This document shows positions 34,929 to 46,534 of a stretch of 64,000 bases of DNA, piece by piece (the first letter of the stretch is position 1; every line of letters starts with the position of its first letter). Under the pieces are notes generated by a model, which was given only the letters and a program-made list of their open reading frames with translations, was not told the DNA's origin and searched no databases. Source of the DNA: Lentzea waywayandensis (lineage in GTDB: Bacteria; Actinomycetota; Actinomycetes; Mycobacteriales; Pseudonocardiaceae); assembly GCF_900115955.1 (NCBI RefSeq), contig NZ_FOYL01000002.1:682001-746000 (forward strand), written 5' to 3'. A program made the translations under genes and the position numbers.

Positions 34929-36404
34929 GTGGCCAACGTTCCAAGCAGGCAAACGGTTTCAGCCGTGCTCGATCGCGCTGCTGCTTCGTACATCGACGCG
35001 GAGGCGTTGGTGGACGGGCAGGTTCGCCTCACCTGGCTGGGGTTGCGTTCGGCGGTGCTGGACGCGGCGCGCGCCCTCGCAGGGATGGGTGTGCGGCCCG
35101 GCGATCGGGTGGCTTTGTGCGCGCCGAACTCCTCGCACTGGGTGGTCGCGGCGCTCGGGGCGTTGCGCGCCGGCGCGGCGCTGGTGCCGATCAACACCCG
35201 GTTCACCGCCACGGAGACGTGGGACGTGCTGCACCGCAGTGCCGCGCGCGTGCTGATCGTCGAGGGCGAGTTCCTCGGGCGTGACCGGGAGGCGGAACTG
35301 CGGGCTTTGTCGCCGGATCTGCCCGAAGTGGTGCGACTACCGGCCGAATGGGTAGCCACGGACGTCGATCTTCCTGACCTGACTGAAGATCAGCTCTGCG
35401 ACGTCATGTTCACGTCGGGCACCACCGGGCGCAGCAAGGGGGCGATGAGCGCGCACCGGCAGTCGCTCGGGGTGGCCGAGGCCTGGGCAGCCTGCGGTGA
35501 GCTGACGTCTGCCGACCGCTATCTGATCGTCAACCCCTTCTTCCACACCTTTGGTTACAAGGCGGGGATTCTGGCCTGTCTGCTGACCGGCGCGACGATC
35601 GTGCCGCAGCCGGTGTTCGACGTCGTGGAGACGATGCGGCTGATCGAACGGGAACGGATTACCGTGCTGCCGGGGCCGCCGACGATCTTCCAGGCGCTGC
35701 TCGACCATCCCGACCGCGGCTCGTTCGACCTGTCGAGTCTGCGGCTGGTGGTCACCGGCGCCGCGGTCGTGCCCGTGGTGCTGATCGAGCGGCTGCGGGC
35801 GGAGCTGTCGCTCACCGTGCTCACCGCCTACGGCCTGACCGAGGCCGTCGTCGCCACCATGTGCCGCCCTGGCGACTCGCCGGAGACGGTCGCGCACACG
35901 TGCGGCGCGCCGATGGCGGGGTTCGAACTCCGGTTGGGTCCGAAGGACGAAGTGCTGTTGCGGGGCCCGAACGTCATGCTCGGTTACCTCGACGATCCCG
36001 AGGCGACCGCCGCGGCGATCGATGCCGACGGCTGGCTGCACACCGGTGACGTCGGCGCGGTGGACGAGCGGGGATACCTCTCGATCACCGACCGGCTCAA
36101 GGACATGTACATCTGCGGCGGTTTCAACGTCTACCCCGCCGAGATCGAGCAGGCGCTGGCCCGGCTGCCGGGGGTCGCGGAGTCGGCCGTGGTCGGGATG
36201 GCCGACGCCCGGCTGGGTGAGGTCGGGGTGGCGCACGTCGTCACGGCACCTGGTTTCGCGCTCTCCGCGGACGAGGTGATCGCGTTCTGCCGCGAACGGC
36301 TGGCGAACTACAAGGTGCCGCGTGCCGTCGAGTTCCACCCTGCACTCCCCCGCAACGCCATGGGCAAGGTCCTCAAAACCCAACTGCGCAAGGAGAACGC
36401 GTGA
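34929..36404 (+). CDS. fadD3: HIP-CoA synthetase FadD3
   Basis: A 491-residue ANL ligase: FTSGTTGRSKGAMSAH (P-loop), AYGLTEA, GWLHTGDVGAVDERGYLSITDR and GKVLKTQLR with the C-terminal catalytic lysine. It matches Rv3561, which activates HIP (the CD-ring propionate left by HsaD) to HIP-CoA, the KstR2 ligand. GTG 34929 has GGAGG ending 5-6 bases before it; upstream in-frame codons run through the operator and fadE30. The stop overlaps the ech gene by 4 bases. Confidence 0.93.
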   Translation: MANVPSRQTVSAVLDRAAASYIDAEALVDGQVRLTWLGLRSAVLDAARALAGMGVRPGDRVALCAPNSSHWVVAALGALRAGAALVPINTRFTATETWDVLHRSAARVLIVEGEFLGRDREAELRALSPDLPEVVRLPAEWVATDVDLPDLTEDQLCDVMFTSGTTGRSKGAMSAHRQSLGVAEAWAACGELTSADRYLIVNPFFHTFGYKAGILACLLTGATIVPQPVFDVVETMRLIERERITVLPGPPTIFQALLDHPDRGSFDLSSLRLVVTGAAVVPVVLIERLRAELSLTVLTAYGLTEAVVATMCRPGDSPETVAHTCGAPMAGFELRLGPKDEVLLRGPNVMLGYLDDPEATAAAIDADGWLHTGDVGAVDERGYLSITDRLKDMYICGGFNVYPAEIEQALARLPGVAESAVVGMADARLGEVGVAHVVTAPGFALSADEVIAFCRERLANYKVPRAVEFHPALPRNAMGKVLKTQLRKENA

Positions 36405-37231
36405 CAGTCTCGTATGTGCGGCGGGACGCGGTCGCCGTCGTGACCATGAACCGCCCGGAGTACCGCAACGCGCAGAACTCGGCGATGACCTACGCGTTGG
36501 ACGAGGCCTTCACCCGTGCCGTCGACGACGACGAGGTCAAGGTGATCGTCCTGGCCGGTGCCGGCGACCACTTCTCCGCGGGCCACGACATCGGCTCACC
36601 AGGCCGGGACGTCGACGTCTCCTTCGAGCGCAAGGCCGTGATGTGGTGGGACCACGTCGGCCGCGAGGGCGGTGATCTCCGCTTCGCCCGCGAGATGGAG
36701 GTCTACCTCGGCATGTGCCGGCGGTGGCGGGAGATCCCGAAGCCGACGATCGCGATGGTGCAGGGCGCGTGCGTGGCGGGCGGCCTGATGCTGGCCTGGG
36801 TGTGCGACCTCATCGTGGCCGCCGAGGACGCGTTCTTCGCCGATCCCGTGGTGCGCATGGGGATTCCGGGTGTCGAGTACTTCGCGCACCCGTGGATGCT
36901 CGGCCCGCGCGCCGCGAAGGAGGTGCTCTTCACCGGCGACCGCTTCTCCGCTCAGCGCGCCTACGAGTGGGGCATGGTGTCGCGCGTCGTGCCGCGTTCG
37001 GAGCTGGAGTCGTCGACCTTCCAGCTGGCTTCGCGGATTTCGGCGATGCCGCGCTTCGGTCTGGCGCTGGCGAAGAAGGCCGTCAACCAGTCCGAGGACC
37101 TGATGGGCCTGCGTGCCGGGATGGATTCGGTCTTCGGGCTGCATCACTTCGCGCACGCGCACAACGCCGAGGTGAGCTCCGACGCGTTGGCCGGCATGGA
37201 CGCCCGTTCGATGAAGAAGGCCTCCGGCTGA
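36401..37231 (+). CDS. Enoyl-CoA hydratase/crotonase-family protein in the fadD3 operon
   Basis: A 276-residue crotonase-fold protein: VTMNRPEYRNAQNSAM, IVLAGAGDHFSAGHDIG (oxyanion loop) and QGACVAGGLMLAWVCDLIVA. One long insertion (about 68-100) carries WWDHVGREGGD. M. tuberculosis fadD3 is followed directly by fadE31, so this gene is an extra or relocated hydratase here. Coupled by GTGA upstream and TGATG downstream. It may hydrate an enoyl-CoA in HIP side-chain beta-oxidation; the step is unassigned. Confidence 0.82.
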   Translation: MTVSYVRRDAVAVVTMNRPEYRNAQNSAMTYALDEAFTRAVDDDEVKVIVLAGAGDHFSAGHDIGSPGRDVDVSFERKAVMWWDHVGREGGDLRFAREMEVYLGMCRRWREIPKPTIAMVQGACVAGGLMLAWVCDLIVAAEDAFFADPVVRMGIPGVEYFAHPWMLGPRAAKEVLFTGDRFSAQRAYEWGMVSRVVPRSELESSTFQLASRISAMPRFGLALAKKAVNQSEDLMGLRAGMDSVFGLHHFAHAHNAEVSSDALAGMDARSMKKASG

Positions 37232-38322
37232 TGGATCTCTCACTGGACGCTCAGACCGTGGAGTTCCAGGCCGAGGTGCGTTCGTGGCTGGCCGCGCACG
37301 TCCGTCCGCTGTCCTCCATGAACACCGCCGCGGGCTTCGAGGAACACCGCTCGTGGGAACGGCTGCTCGCCTCCGAACGACTGTCGGTGGTCTCGTGGCC
37401 TTCTTCGTACGGCGGCCGGGAAGCCTCGTTGCTGCACTGGCTGGTGTTCGAGGAGGAGTACCACGCTTCGGGCGCGCCGGGCCGTGTCTCGCAGAACGGC
37501 ATCTTCCTGCTCGCGCCGACGTTGTTCGCGCACGGCACCGATGAGCAACGTGCGCGGATCCTGCCCTCGATGGCACGCGGCGACGAGGTGTGGGCGCAGG
37601 CCTGGTCCGAGCCCGAGGCCGGGTCCGATCTGGCGTCGTTGCGCAGCACCGCCGTCTGGTGCGACGGCGGCTGGCTGCTGCGCGGTCAGAAGACCTGGAG
37701 CTCGCGGGCGGCGTTCGCGGACCGGGCGTTCGGCCTGTTCCGCACCGGCCCCGGCGAACGTCACCGCGGCCTGACCTACCTGCTCTTCGACCTGCGCTCC
37801 GAGGGCGTGACCGTGCGCCCGATCGACCAGCTCGACGGCGAACCCGGCTTCGCGGAGATCTTCCTGGACGACGTGTTCGTGCCGGACCGCGACGTCGTGG
37901 GCGAGGTCGGCGACGGCTGGCGCGTGGCGATGAGCACGGCGGGCAACGAGCGCGGCCTGACCCTGCGCAGCCCAGGCCGTTTCACCGCCGCCGCTTCCCG
38001 CCTGGTCGAGCTGTACCGCAAGAACCCGGACCCGGCGTTGCGCGACCGCGTCGTGGACGCGTGGATCGGCGCGCAGGCCTACCGCCTCCACACGTTCGGC
38101 GCGTTGGCCAGTCCCCTGTCGGGGCCTGCCGCCAGCGTCACGAAGGTGTTCTGGTCCGAGCTGGACGTGGCGCTGCACGAGACGGCACTCGACCTTCTCG
38201 GCGAGGTCGCGCCGGGCTGGCGCGACGGCTGGCTGTTCTCGCTGTCGGGCCCGATCTACGCCGGTACCAACGAGATCCAGCGCAACGTGATCGCCGAACG
38301 ACTCCTGGGGCTGCCTCGATGA
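37231..38322 (+). CDS. fadE31: Acyl-CoA dehydrogenase FadE31
   Basis: A 363-residue acyl-CoA dehydrogenase: AQAWSEPEAGSDLASLRSTA, GQKTWSSRAAFADRAFGLFRTG and C-terminal IYAGTNEIQRNVIAERLLGLPR (here IYAGTNEIQ). Ala replaces the catalytic Glu of the canonical IYEGT, suggesting the base is supplied elsewhere or by the partner. FadE31 and FadE32 form a heterotetramer in mycobacteria, and the two genes overlap here by 4 bases. Confidence 0.87.
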   Translation: MDLSLDAQTVEFQAEVRSWLAAHVRPLSSMNTAAGFEEHRSWERLLASERLSVVSWPSSYGGREASLLHWLVFEEEYHASGAPGRVSQNGIFLLAPTLFAHGTDEQRARILPSMARGDEVWAQAWSEPEAGSDLASLRSTAVWCDGGWLLRGQKTWSSRAAFADRAFGLFRTGPGERHRGLTYLLFDLRSEGVTVRPIDQLDGEPGFAEIFLDDVFVPDRDVVGEVGDGWRVAMSTAGNERGLTLRSPGRFTAAASRLVELYRKNPDPALRDRVVDAWIGAQAYRLHTFGALASPLSGPAASVTKVFWSELDVALHETALDLLGEVAPGWRDGWLFSLSGPIYAGTNEIQRNVIAERLLGLPR

Positions 38323-39284
38323 TGTTCACGCTGTCGTCCGAGCAGACGGACTTCGCGACCGTGCTGCACGGGTTCCTGGCCGCCGGGAAGACGGACCTGG
38401 CCTCGCTCGGGGTGGACGAGGTGACCGACCCGGTCGACCTCGTGGTGGTGTTCGAGGAGTTGGGGCATCACGCGGTCTCCGGGCCGATGGTGGAATCGTT
38501 GGCGGTGGTGCCGGCTCTGGTGAAGGGCCTCGAACCTGGAGCCGGTGGCAGGGCCGGTGGCAGGGCCGGTGGCAGGGCCGGTGGCAGGGCCGGTGGCAGG
38601 GCCGGTGGCAGTGGCCGCGGCGCGGCCGGTGGCGGGGGCGGCGGCGGGGCTGGGGCCAGAGTTGTTGACGGGGCCGGGGCTGGCTTCGGTACCTGGTCCG
38701 TTGCCTTCCCTCCCCTCGTCCCCCACGCCGTCGAGGCCGACCGCTACCTGCTCGTCGAGGGCGACACCCTCCGCGAGGCCGCCCCCACCGCCGAACTCCA
38801 GTCCGTCGACCCGGCGCGCCGCCTCGTCGAACTCTCCGCGGGCCCGGTCATCGCCACCGGCGTGCCGGCGGATCGCGCGTTCGACCTCGGCGTCCTGACC
38901 TGCTCGGCCCAGCTCCTCGGCCTCGGCCGCGCCATGCTCGAGATGACCACCGCCCACGCCAAGGCCCGCGCCCAGTTCGGCAAGCCCATCGGCGGGTTCC
39001 AGGCGGTCAAGCACCACCTCGCGAACGTCCTGATCGGACTCGAGCTCGCCCGCCCGCTGGTGTTCGGCGCGGCCGTGACCATGTCCTCCCGCGACGTCTC
39101 GGCCGCCAAGGTCGCCACCTCCGACGCCGCCTGGCAGGCCGCCCGCACGGCGCTCCAGGTCCACGGGGCCATCGGCTACACCGCCGAGCACGACCTGGGC
39201 CGTTTCCTGTTGCAGACCCGAGCCCTGCGCACGGCGTGGGGCAGTCCGTCGATGCACCGAGCCCGCGTGCTGGAGGCGTTGTGA
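38319..39284 (+). CDS. fadE32: Acyl-CoA dehydrogenase FadE32 with Gly-rich repeat tract
   Basis: A 321-residue small acyl-CoA dehydrogenase subunit. It starts MMFTLSSEQTDF and contains HAKARAQFGKPIGGFQAVKHH (FAD contact; split HAKARAQFG/KPIGGFQAV) and VHGAIGYTAEHDLGRFL. Residues 75-98 are six copies of AGGR (last AGGS), continuing as Gly/Ala-rich sequence to about 124. These come from a 12-base tandem repeat and occupy the loop between the helical N-domain and the beta-domain. The frame is intact. It pairs with FadE31, probably in HIP CoA-thioester oxidation. Whether the tract disturbs folding is unclear. Confidence 0.87.
   Translation: MMFTLSSEQTDFATVLHGFLAAGKTDLASLGVDEVTDPVDLVVVFEELGHHAVSGPMVESLAVVPALVKGLEPGAGGRAGGRAGGRAGGRAGGRAGGSGRGAAGGGGGGGAGARVVDGAGAGFGTWSVAFPPLVPHAVEADRYLLVEGDTLREAAPTAELQSVDPARRLVELSAGPVIATGVPADRAFDLGVLTCSAQLLGLGRAMLEMTTAHAKARAQFGKPIGGFQAVKHHLANVLIGLELARPLVFGAAVTMSSRDVSAAKVATSDAAWQAARTALQVHGAIGYTAEHDLGRFLLQTRALRTAWGSPSMHRARVLEAL
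38541..38612. repeat. 12-bp minisatellite inside fadE32
   Basis: Six head-to-tail copies of GCCGGTGGCAGG (the sixth ends GT), in frame with the gene and translated as AGGR. Related GC-rich imperfect units continue to about 38660. Copy-number change in units of 12 bases would keep the frame. Confidence 0.95.
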
Positions 39285-40261
39285 CACCGGAACAACTCGC
39301 GTTGCGTGACGCCGTCCGCAGCCTGCTCGCCAAGCACTCGGACATCCGCGCGGCCATCGAGACCCCGCACGGCTACGACAAGGACGTGTGGGCGCGGCTG
39401 TGCGACATCGGGGTGCTCCCGATCCCCGAGCGGTACGGCGGCTCCGGCGCCGGCCTGGCCGAAACCCGCCTCGCACTGGAAGAACTCGGCCGCACCCTCA
39501 CCCCGTCACCGCTGCTGGCCTCGACCATCGCCGCGAAAGCGCTTCTGAGCCTCGACGACGAGCAGTCCGGCCGGCTGCTGCGCCGGATCGCCGACGGGGC
39601 CATCGCCACGCTCGCCTGGCCCTGGGACGGCGCGGAGATCAGCGCGGTCAACGACCACCTCGACGGCGTCCAGCGCTACGTCCTCGATGGCGACCTGGCA
39701 GAGATCCTCCTGGTCAGCGACGGCGTCCACCTGTACGAGGTCGACCCGGACCAGCCCGGCGTCAGCCGCGACCACACGCCGACGATGGACCAGACCCGCC
39801 GTCTCGCCACCCTCCACCTGACCAACGCCGCCGCCACCCGCCTGGGCCCCTGGTCGCCGCGCATCCGTGACGTCGCGCTGGCCTGTTTGAGCGCGGAACA
39901 GGTCGGCGCCGCCGCGAGAGCCCTCGAACTCACCGTCGAGTACACCAAGACCCGCGTGCAGTTCGGCAAACCCATCGGCTCGTTCCAGGCGTTGAAGCAC
40001 CGCATGGCGGACATGCACGTCCTCGTCGAGACCGCCAGGTCGGCTGCTCTTGCCGTCACCGACGAGGTGTCCGCGGCGGTCGCCAAGGTCTACTGCTCGG
40101 AGGCGTTCTTCAAGGTCGCCGCCGAGATGGTCCAGCTGCACGGCGGCATCGCGATCACCTGGGAGCACGACGCGCACCTGTACCTCAAGCGGGCGCACGG
40201 CAGCGGCCAGCTGTTCGGCAGCCCGGCCGTGCACCTCGAACGGCTGCGGGCGAAGATCTGA
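39281..40261 (+). CDS. fadE33: Acyl-CoA dehydrogenase FadE33 (IpdE2)
   Basis: A 326-residue acyl-CoA dehydrogenase subunit: VWARLCDIGVLPIPERYGGSG, TKTRVQFGKPIGSFQALKH (19 residues) and QLHGGIAITWEHDAHLYLKRA. It corresponds to the partner of FadE30 (IpdE1-IpdE2) in M. tuberculosis. GTG 39281 overlaps the fadE32 stop. It ends three bases before the start of a gene of unknown function. Confidence 0.85.
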   Translation: MTPEQLALRDAVRSLLAKHSDIRAAIETPHGYDKDVWARLCDIGVLPIPERYGGSGAGLAETRLALEELGRTLTPSPLLASTIAAKALLSLDDEQSGRLLRRIADGAIATLAWPWDGAEISAVNDHLDGVQRYVLDGDLAEILLVSDGVHLYEVDPDQPGVSRDHTPTMDQTRRLATLHLTNAAATRLGPWSPRIRDVALACLSAEQVGAAARALELTVEYTKTRVQFGKPIGSFQALKHRMADMHVLVETARSAALAVTDEVSAAVAKVYCSEAFFKVAAEMVQLHGGIAITWEHDAHLYLKRAHGSGQLFGSPAVHLERLRAKI

Positions 40262-40264
40262 TCC

Positions 40265-40846
40265 GTGGATGTGCAGACCTACGCGACGGTCACCGATCTG
40301 TGCGCGCGGTTCGCGGGGCGGCTGGAGGACGACGTTCTGCGTTCGGTGCGTGAGGACTACTTCGGCGGCGAACCCGCGCAGGCCGAGGCGACGCTGTTGC
40401 TGACCCTGGCGCACGAGGACATCGCCATCACACAAGAGGAACACGACCTCGTCCAGTCCTCGTTGGACGATCCGCACAGCCCCGACCTGGCCGCCGTGCG
40501 GATCATCGCCGCCGTACCGCCCGTGCCGTACCGGTTCAGCGCCATCGGGCCCGCCGACGCGCCGGACCCGAGCAGAGCGGACCGCATGCTGGCCGACGAG
40601 GCGGCCAGGTATGGCGGACGCGTCCTGCGCCGTGCCTGGAGGGAACCGCTCGCCGGGGCACCGGACGTCGCGAAGTGGACCTACGTCCTGCAGGTGTCCG
40701 GCACCGACTTGCTCGGACCGTTCGCAGGGCTGTCCGCGCGGCTGTGGGTCACGCTGCGGGAGAAGTGGCCGCTGGAGGTGGTCGGGACCAGGCTCTCGCC
40801 GTACCAGGCCGCCGCCTCCGTGGCACCGCGGATCTGGATCGCTTAG
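40265..40846 (+). CDS. Hypothetical protein at the end of the fadD3 operon
   Basis: A 193-residue protein I do not recognise. It is acidic in the N-terminal half (LEDDVLRSVREDYFGGEPAQAEATLLL), with a proline-rich middle (AVPPVPYRF, ADAPDPSRAD) and a mixed C-terminal half ending APRIWIA. No membrane segment, signal peptide or cofactor motif. GTG 40265 lies 3 bases after fadE33, so it is cotranscribed in the KstR2-controlled operon. Its 3' end overlaps the convergent merR-type gene by 4 bases. Confidence 0.7.
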   Translation: MDVQTYATVTDLCARFAGRLEDDVLRSVREDYFGGEPAQAEATLLLTLAHEDIAITQEEHDLVQSSLDDPHSPDLAAVRIIAAVPPVPYRFSAIGPADAPDPSRADRMLADEAARYGGRVLRRAWREPLAGAPDVAKWTYVLQVSGTDLLGPFAGLSARLWVTLREKWPLEVVGTRLSPYQAAASVAPRIWIA

Positions 40847-41232
40847 GCCTGGCCCAGCACGCGGCGGAACGTCGGGCATTCCATGTGCGTCGGCGCCGGA
40901 CAGGCGGCCGCGTGCCGCAGGTCGTCGCGCATCAGCGCCAGCTTCCGGATCGTCGCGTCCAGCTCGTCGGCCTTGGCCGCGAGCATCGCGCGGTTCGGCG
41001 ACGGGCGGCCGTCGGGCGAGAACATCAGCGTGATCTCGTCCAGCGAGAACCCGGCCGTGCGGCAGACCGCGATCAACGCCAGCTGTTCCAGCACGGCCGC
41101 CGTGAACACGCGCGCCAGGCCTTGCCGTCGCACGGACGCGATCAGGCCCCGCTCCTCGTAGTAGCGCAGGGTCGACGCGGGTACACCGGAACGCCGGACC
41201 ACTTCGCCGATGCCGATTTCAACGGAGTCCAC
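40843..41232 (-). CDS. MerR-family transcriptional regulator
   Basis: A 129-residue MerR protein: IGEVVRRSGVPASTLRYYEERGLI is the winged helix-turn-helix (residues about 7-30), followed by a dimerisation helix and a C-terminal ACPAPTHMECPTFRRVLG segment. The two cysteines around HME could sense metal or redox stress. Divergent from a methyltransferase gene with an operator-like dyad between. GTG 41232 has GAGGT upstream. The steroid link is only positional; effector unknown. Confidence 0.87.
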   Translation of the reverse strand: MDSVEIGIGEVVRRSGVPASTLRYYEERGLIASVRRQGLARVFTAAVLEQLALIAVCRTAGFSLDEITLMFSPDGRPSPNRAMLAAKADELDATIRKLALMRDDLRHAAACPAPTHMECPTFRRVLGQA

Positions 41233-41237
41233 GACAC

Positions 41238-41265
41238 TTGACCTCAAGCCGACTTGAAGTAGGAC
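41238..41265. promoter_or_regulatory. MerR-type promoter and operator
   Basis: TTGACC (41238-41243) reads as a -35 for the plus-strand methyltransferase and TAGGAC (41260-41265) as a possible -10. Between them is the dyad TCAAG-CCGA-CTTGA (41244-41257), the usual MerR position between the promoter elements. Confidence 0.6.
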
Positions 41266-41274
41266 GGTAGGAGC

Positions 41275-42090
41275 ATGACAGCAGACGTGAACAGCGAGCA
41301 GGCCGCCTGGTGGAACGCCGCGGGGCAGGGCTGGGCGAACGTGCAGGACATCGTGGACATGATGCTCCGCCCGTTCCAGGACCTGCTCGTGCAGACCGCG
41401 CTCGAACGGCCACGCGAACGGGTTCTCGACGTCGGGTGCGGCACGGGCGGCGTCACGAGGGCGATCACCGAGGCCACCGGGGCGGCCTGCGTGGGCGTCG
41501 ACATCTCCGAGACGATGCTCGCCGCCGCACGCGAGCACGGAACAGCGCAGTACCTCCTGGCCGACGCACAGGTGCACGCGTTCGACACCAGCTTCGACCT
41601 GATCGTGAGCCGGTTCGGGGTCATGTTCTTCGACGACCCGACCGCCGCCTTCCGCAACCTGCTGCGCGCCGCGTCGCCGGGCGGCGAGCTCTGCTTCATC
41701 ACGTGGCGCACGCCGGACGAGAACCCGTTCATGGGCGCGGCGACCAAGGCCGCCGCCCCGTTGCTGCCCGACGCGCCGGCGCCGGACCCGGACGGGCCAG
41801 GTCCGTTCGCCTTCGCCGACCCCGGCAGGACGCGCAAGATCCTCGAGGACGCCGGCTGGAGCGGGGTCGACATCCGCCCGGTGGACGAGATCCGCACGAT
41901 GCCCGAGGAGCTGCTGGTCCCGTACCTGAGCAACCTCGGCCCGATCTCCCGTGCGCTCAAGGAGGCCGAGGAGTCCGAACGTCCCCGGATCATGAGCGAT
42001 GTCCGGGGTGCGTTCGACGGCTTCGTGCACGGGGACGAGGTGCGGATTCCGGCGGCGGTCTGGCAGGTCACCGCATCAACTCCACTCTGA
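41275..42090 (+). CDS. SAM-dependent methyltransferase
   Basis: A 271-residue class I methyltransferase: VLDVGCGTGG (motif I), VGVDISETML (motif II) and a RAASPGGELCFITWR post-motif. It resembles the UbiE/arsenite-type small-molecule methyltransferases, but the three-cysteine set of ArsM is not visible. Divergent from the MerR gene, which probably controls it. Its 3' end overlaps hsaB convergently by 15 bases. Substrate unknown. Confidence 0.85.
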   Translation: MTADVNSEQAAWWNAAGQGWANVQDIVDMMLRPFQDLLVQTALERPRERVLDVGCGTGGVTRAITEATGAACVGVDISETMLAAAREHGTAQYLLADAQVHAFDTSFDLIVSRFGVMFFDDPTAAFRNLLRAASPGGELCFITWRTPDENPFMGAATKAAAPLLPDAPAPDPDGPGPFAFADPGRTRKILEDAGWSGVDIRPVDEIRTMPEELLVPYLSNLGPISRALKEAEESERPRIMSDVRGAFDGFVHGDEVRIPAAVWQVTASTPL

Positions 42091-42626
42091 CTGGCGCTGC
42101 CACGTCAGCAGGTTGTCGAGGACCTCGCCGGACCACCCGCGCGTGTCCAGTTCGGCGTGTGAGGCGTAGCGGCCGCGGTAGAACAGCAGCGGCTGCGCCT
42201 CGCGCACCGGACCGAGCTCCACGACCGAGCCGACGACCATGTGGTGGTCGCCGGCGTCGTACACCACCGACACCTGGCAGTCCACCCACGTCAGGGCGCC
42301 GTCGAGCACCGGAGCACCGGTCGCCGACGGCGTCCACGACACGGCGGAGAACTTGTCCGTGCCGGCCTTCCCGAACACGGTCGACACCTCGCGCTGGTCC
42401 TCCGCCAGCACGTTCACGCAGAACGAGCCGGAGGCCGCCATCGCCGCCCAGCTGCGCGAAGTCCGTTGTGGACAGAACACCACCAGCGGCGGGTCCAGCG
42501 ACAACGCGGCGAACGCCTGACAGGCGAACCCGACCGGGCCGTCGGAGGACATACCGGTCACCACGGTCACCCCGGTGCAGAAGTGACCGAGGACGGAACG
42601 GTAGCGGGCGGTTATTTCTGACTGCA

Positions 42627-42627
<1 letters not shown>
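42076..42627 (-). CDS. hsaB: Flavin reductase HsaB
   Basis: A 183-residue short-chain flavin reductase: RYRSVLGHFCTGVTVVTG, FACQAFAALSLDPPLVVFCP and SGSFCVNVLAEDQ. It supplies reduced FMN to HsaA for ring A hydroxylation, as Rv3567c does. ATG 42627 lies in TAATG with the hsaC stop. It is the last gene of the eight-gene hsa operon. Confidence 0.93.
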
Positions 42628-45511
<2,884 letters not shown>

Positions 45512-45515
<4 letters not shown>

Positions 45516-46534
45516 CGGACTTTCTCCCTGCTCAGCTCCAGTGCGATGTCGATCAGCTGATCCTCTTGCCCACCCACGAGCTTGCGTTCGCCCGCGCGGA
45601 CGAGGATCTGCGCGCCGGACACGCCATAGCGTTCGGCCTGCGTGTACGCGTGTTTGAGGAAGCTGGAGTAGACGCCCGCGTAGCCCATCATCAGCGCCAT
45701 CCGGTCGAGCAGGCACTCCTCGGGCATGACGGGCCGGACGACGTCCTCGGCCGCGTCCACGATCTTGAAGAAGTCGACTCCGGTCTCGAACCCCAGCTTG
45801 TCGCAGACGCCGACGAACGCCTCCAGAGGCGTGTTTCCCGCGCCTGCCCCGAATCCGCGCACGCTGCCGTCGATCTGCACGGCTCCGGCACGTGCCGCGG
45901 CGACGGAGTTCGCGACGCTCAGACCAAGGTTCTCGTGCCCGTGAAAGCCGACTTGGGCGTCGGAACCCAACTCGGCGACCAGCGCCTCGACCCGCTCGGA
46001 GACCTGCTCCAGCACCAAAGCACCGGCCGAGTCGACCACGTAGACGCACTGGCAACCGGCATCGGCCATGATGCGAGCCTGCTTCGCCAACGCCTCCGGC
46101 GGCTGCGAGTGAGCCATCATGAGAAACCCGACGGTCTCCAGCCCACGTTCGCGAGCCAGCTGAAAGTGCTGCACGGACACGTCGGCCTCGGTGCAGTGCG
46201 TGGCGATCCGGACGATCGAGGCGCCGTTGTCCTGCGACACCAGGATGTCGTCCTTCACCCCGACGCCCGGCAGCATCAGCACCGCGATCCTGGCCCGCTG
46301 GGCCGTCTCGACCGCGACCTTGATCAGTTCCTGCTCGGGTGTGTGGCTGAAGCCGTAGTTGAACGACGACCCGCCCAGCCCGTCGCCGTGCGTCACCTCG
46401 ATCACCGGCACCCCGGCGCCGTCGAGTGCCGCCACGATCGAGCGGACGTCGTCGACCGTGAACTGGTGCCGCTTGTGATGCGAGCCGTCACGCAGTGACG
46501 TGTCGGTCAACCGCAGACTCAGACGCTGCTGCAC
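45512..46534 (-). CDS. hsaF: 4-hydroxy-2-oxohexanoate aldolase HsaF
   Basis: A 340-residue DRE-TIM aldolase: [16 protein letters not shown] carries the metal-binding Asp and the DGSHH motif, and [14 protein letters not shown] supplies the metal histidines. It cleaves 4-hydroxy-2-oxohexanoate to pyruvate and propanal, which passes to HsaG through a complex. GTG 46534 overlaps hsaG by 47 bases; a TTG shortly downstream is an alternative start. Confidence 0.94.

Noticed and set aside
38541-38612. FadE32 repeat as a CRISPR or mobile-element end
   Set aside because: Units are 12 bases, adjacent, in frame and translated; this is a coding minisatellite.
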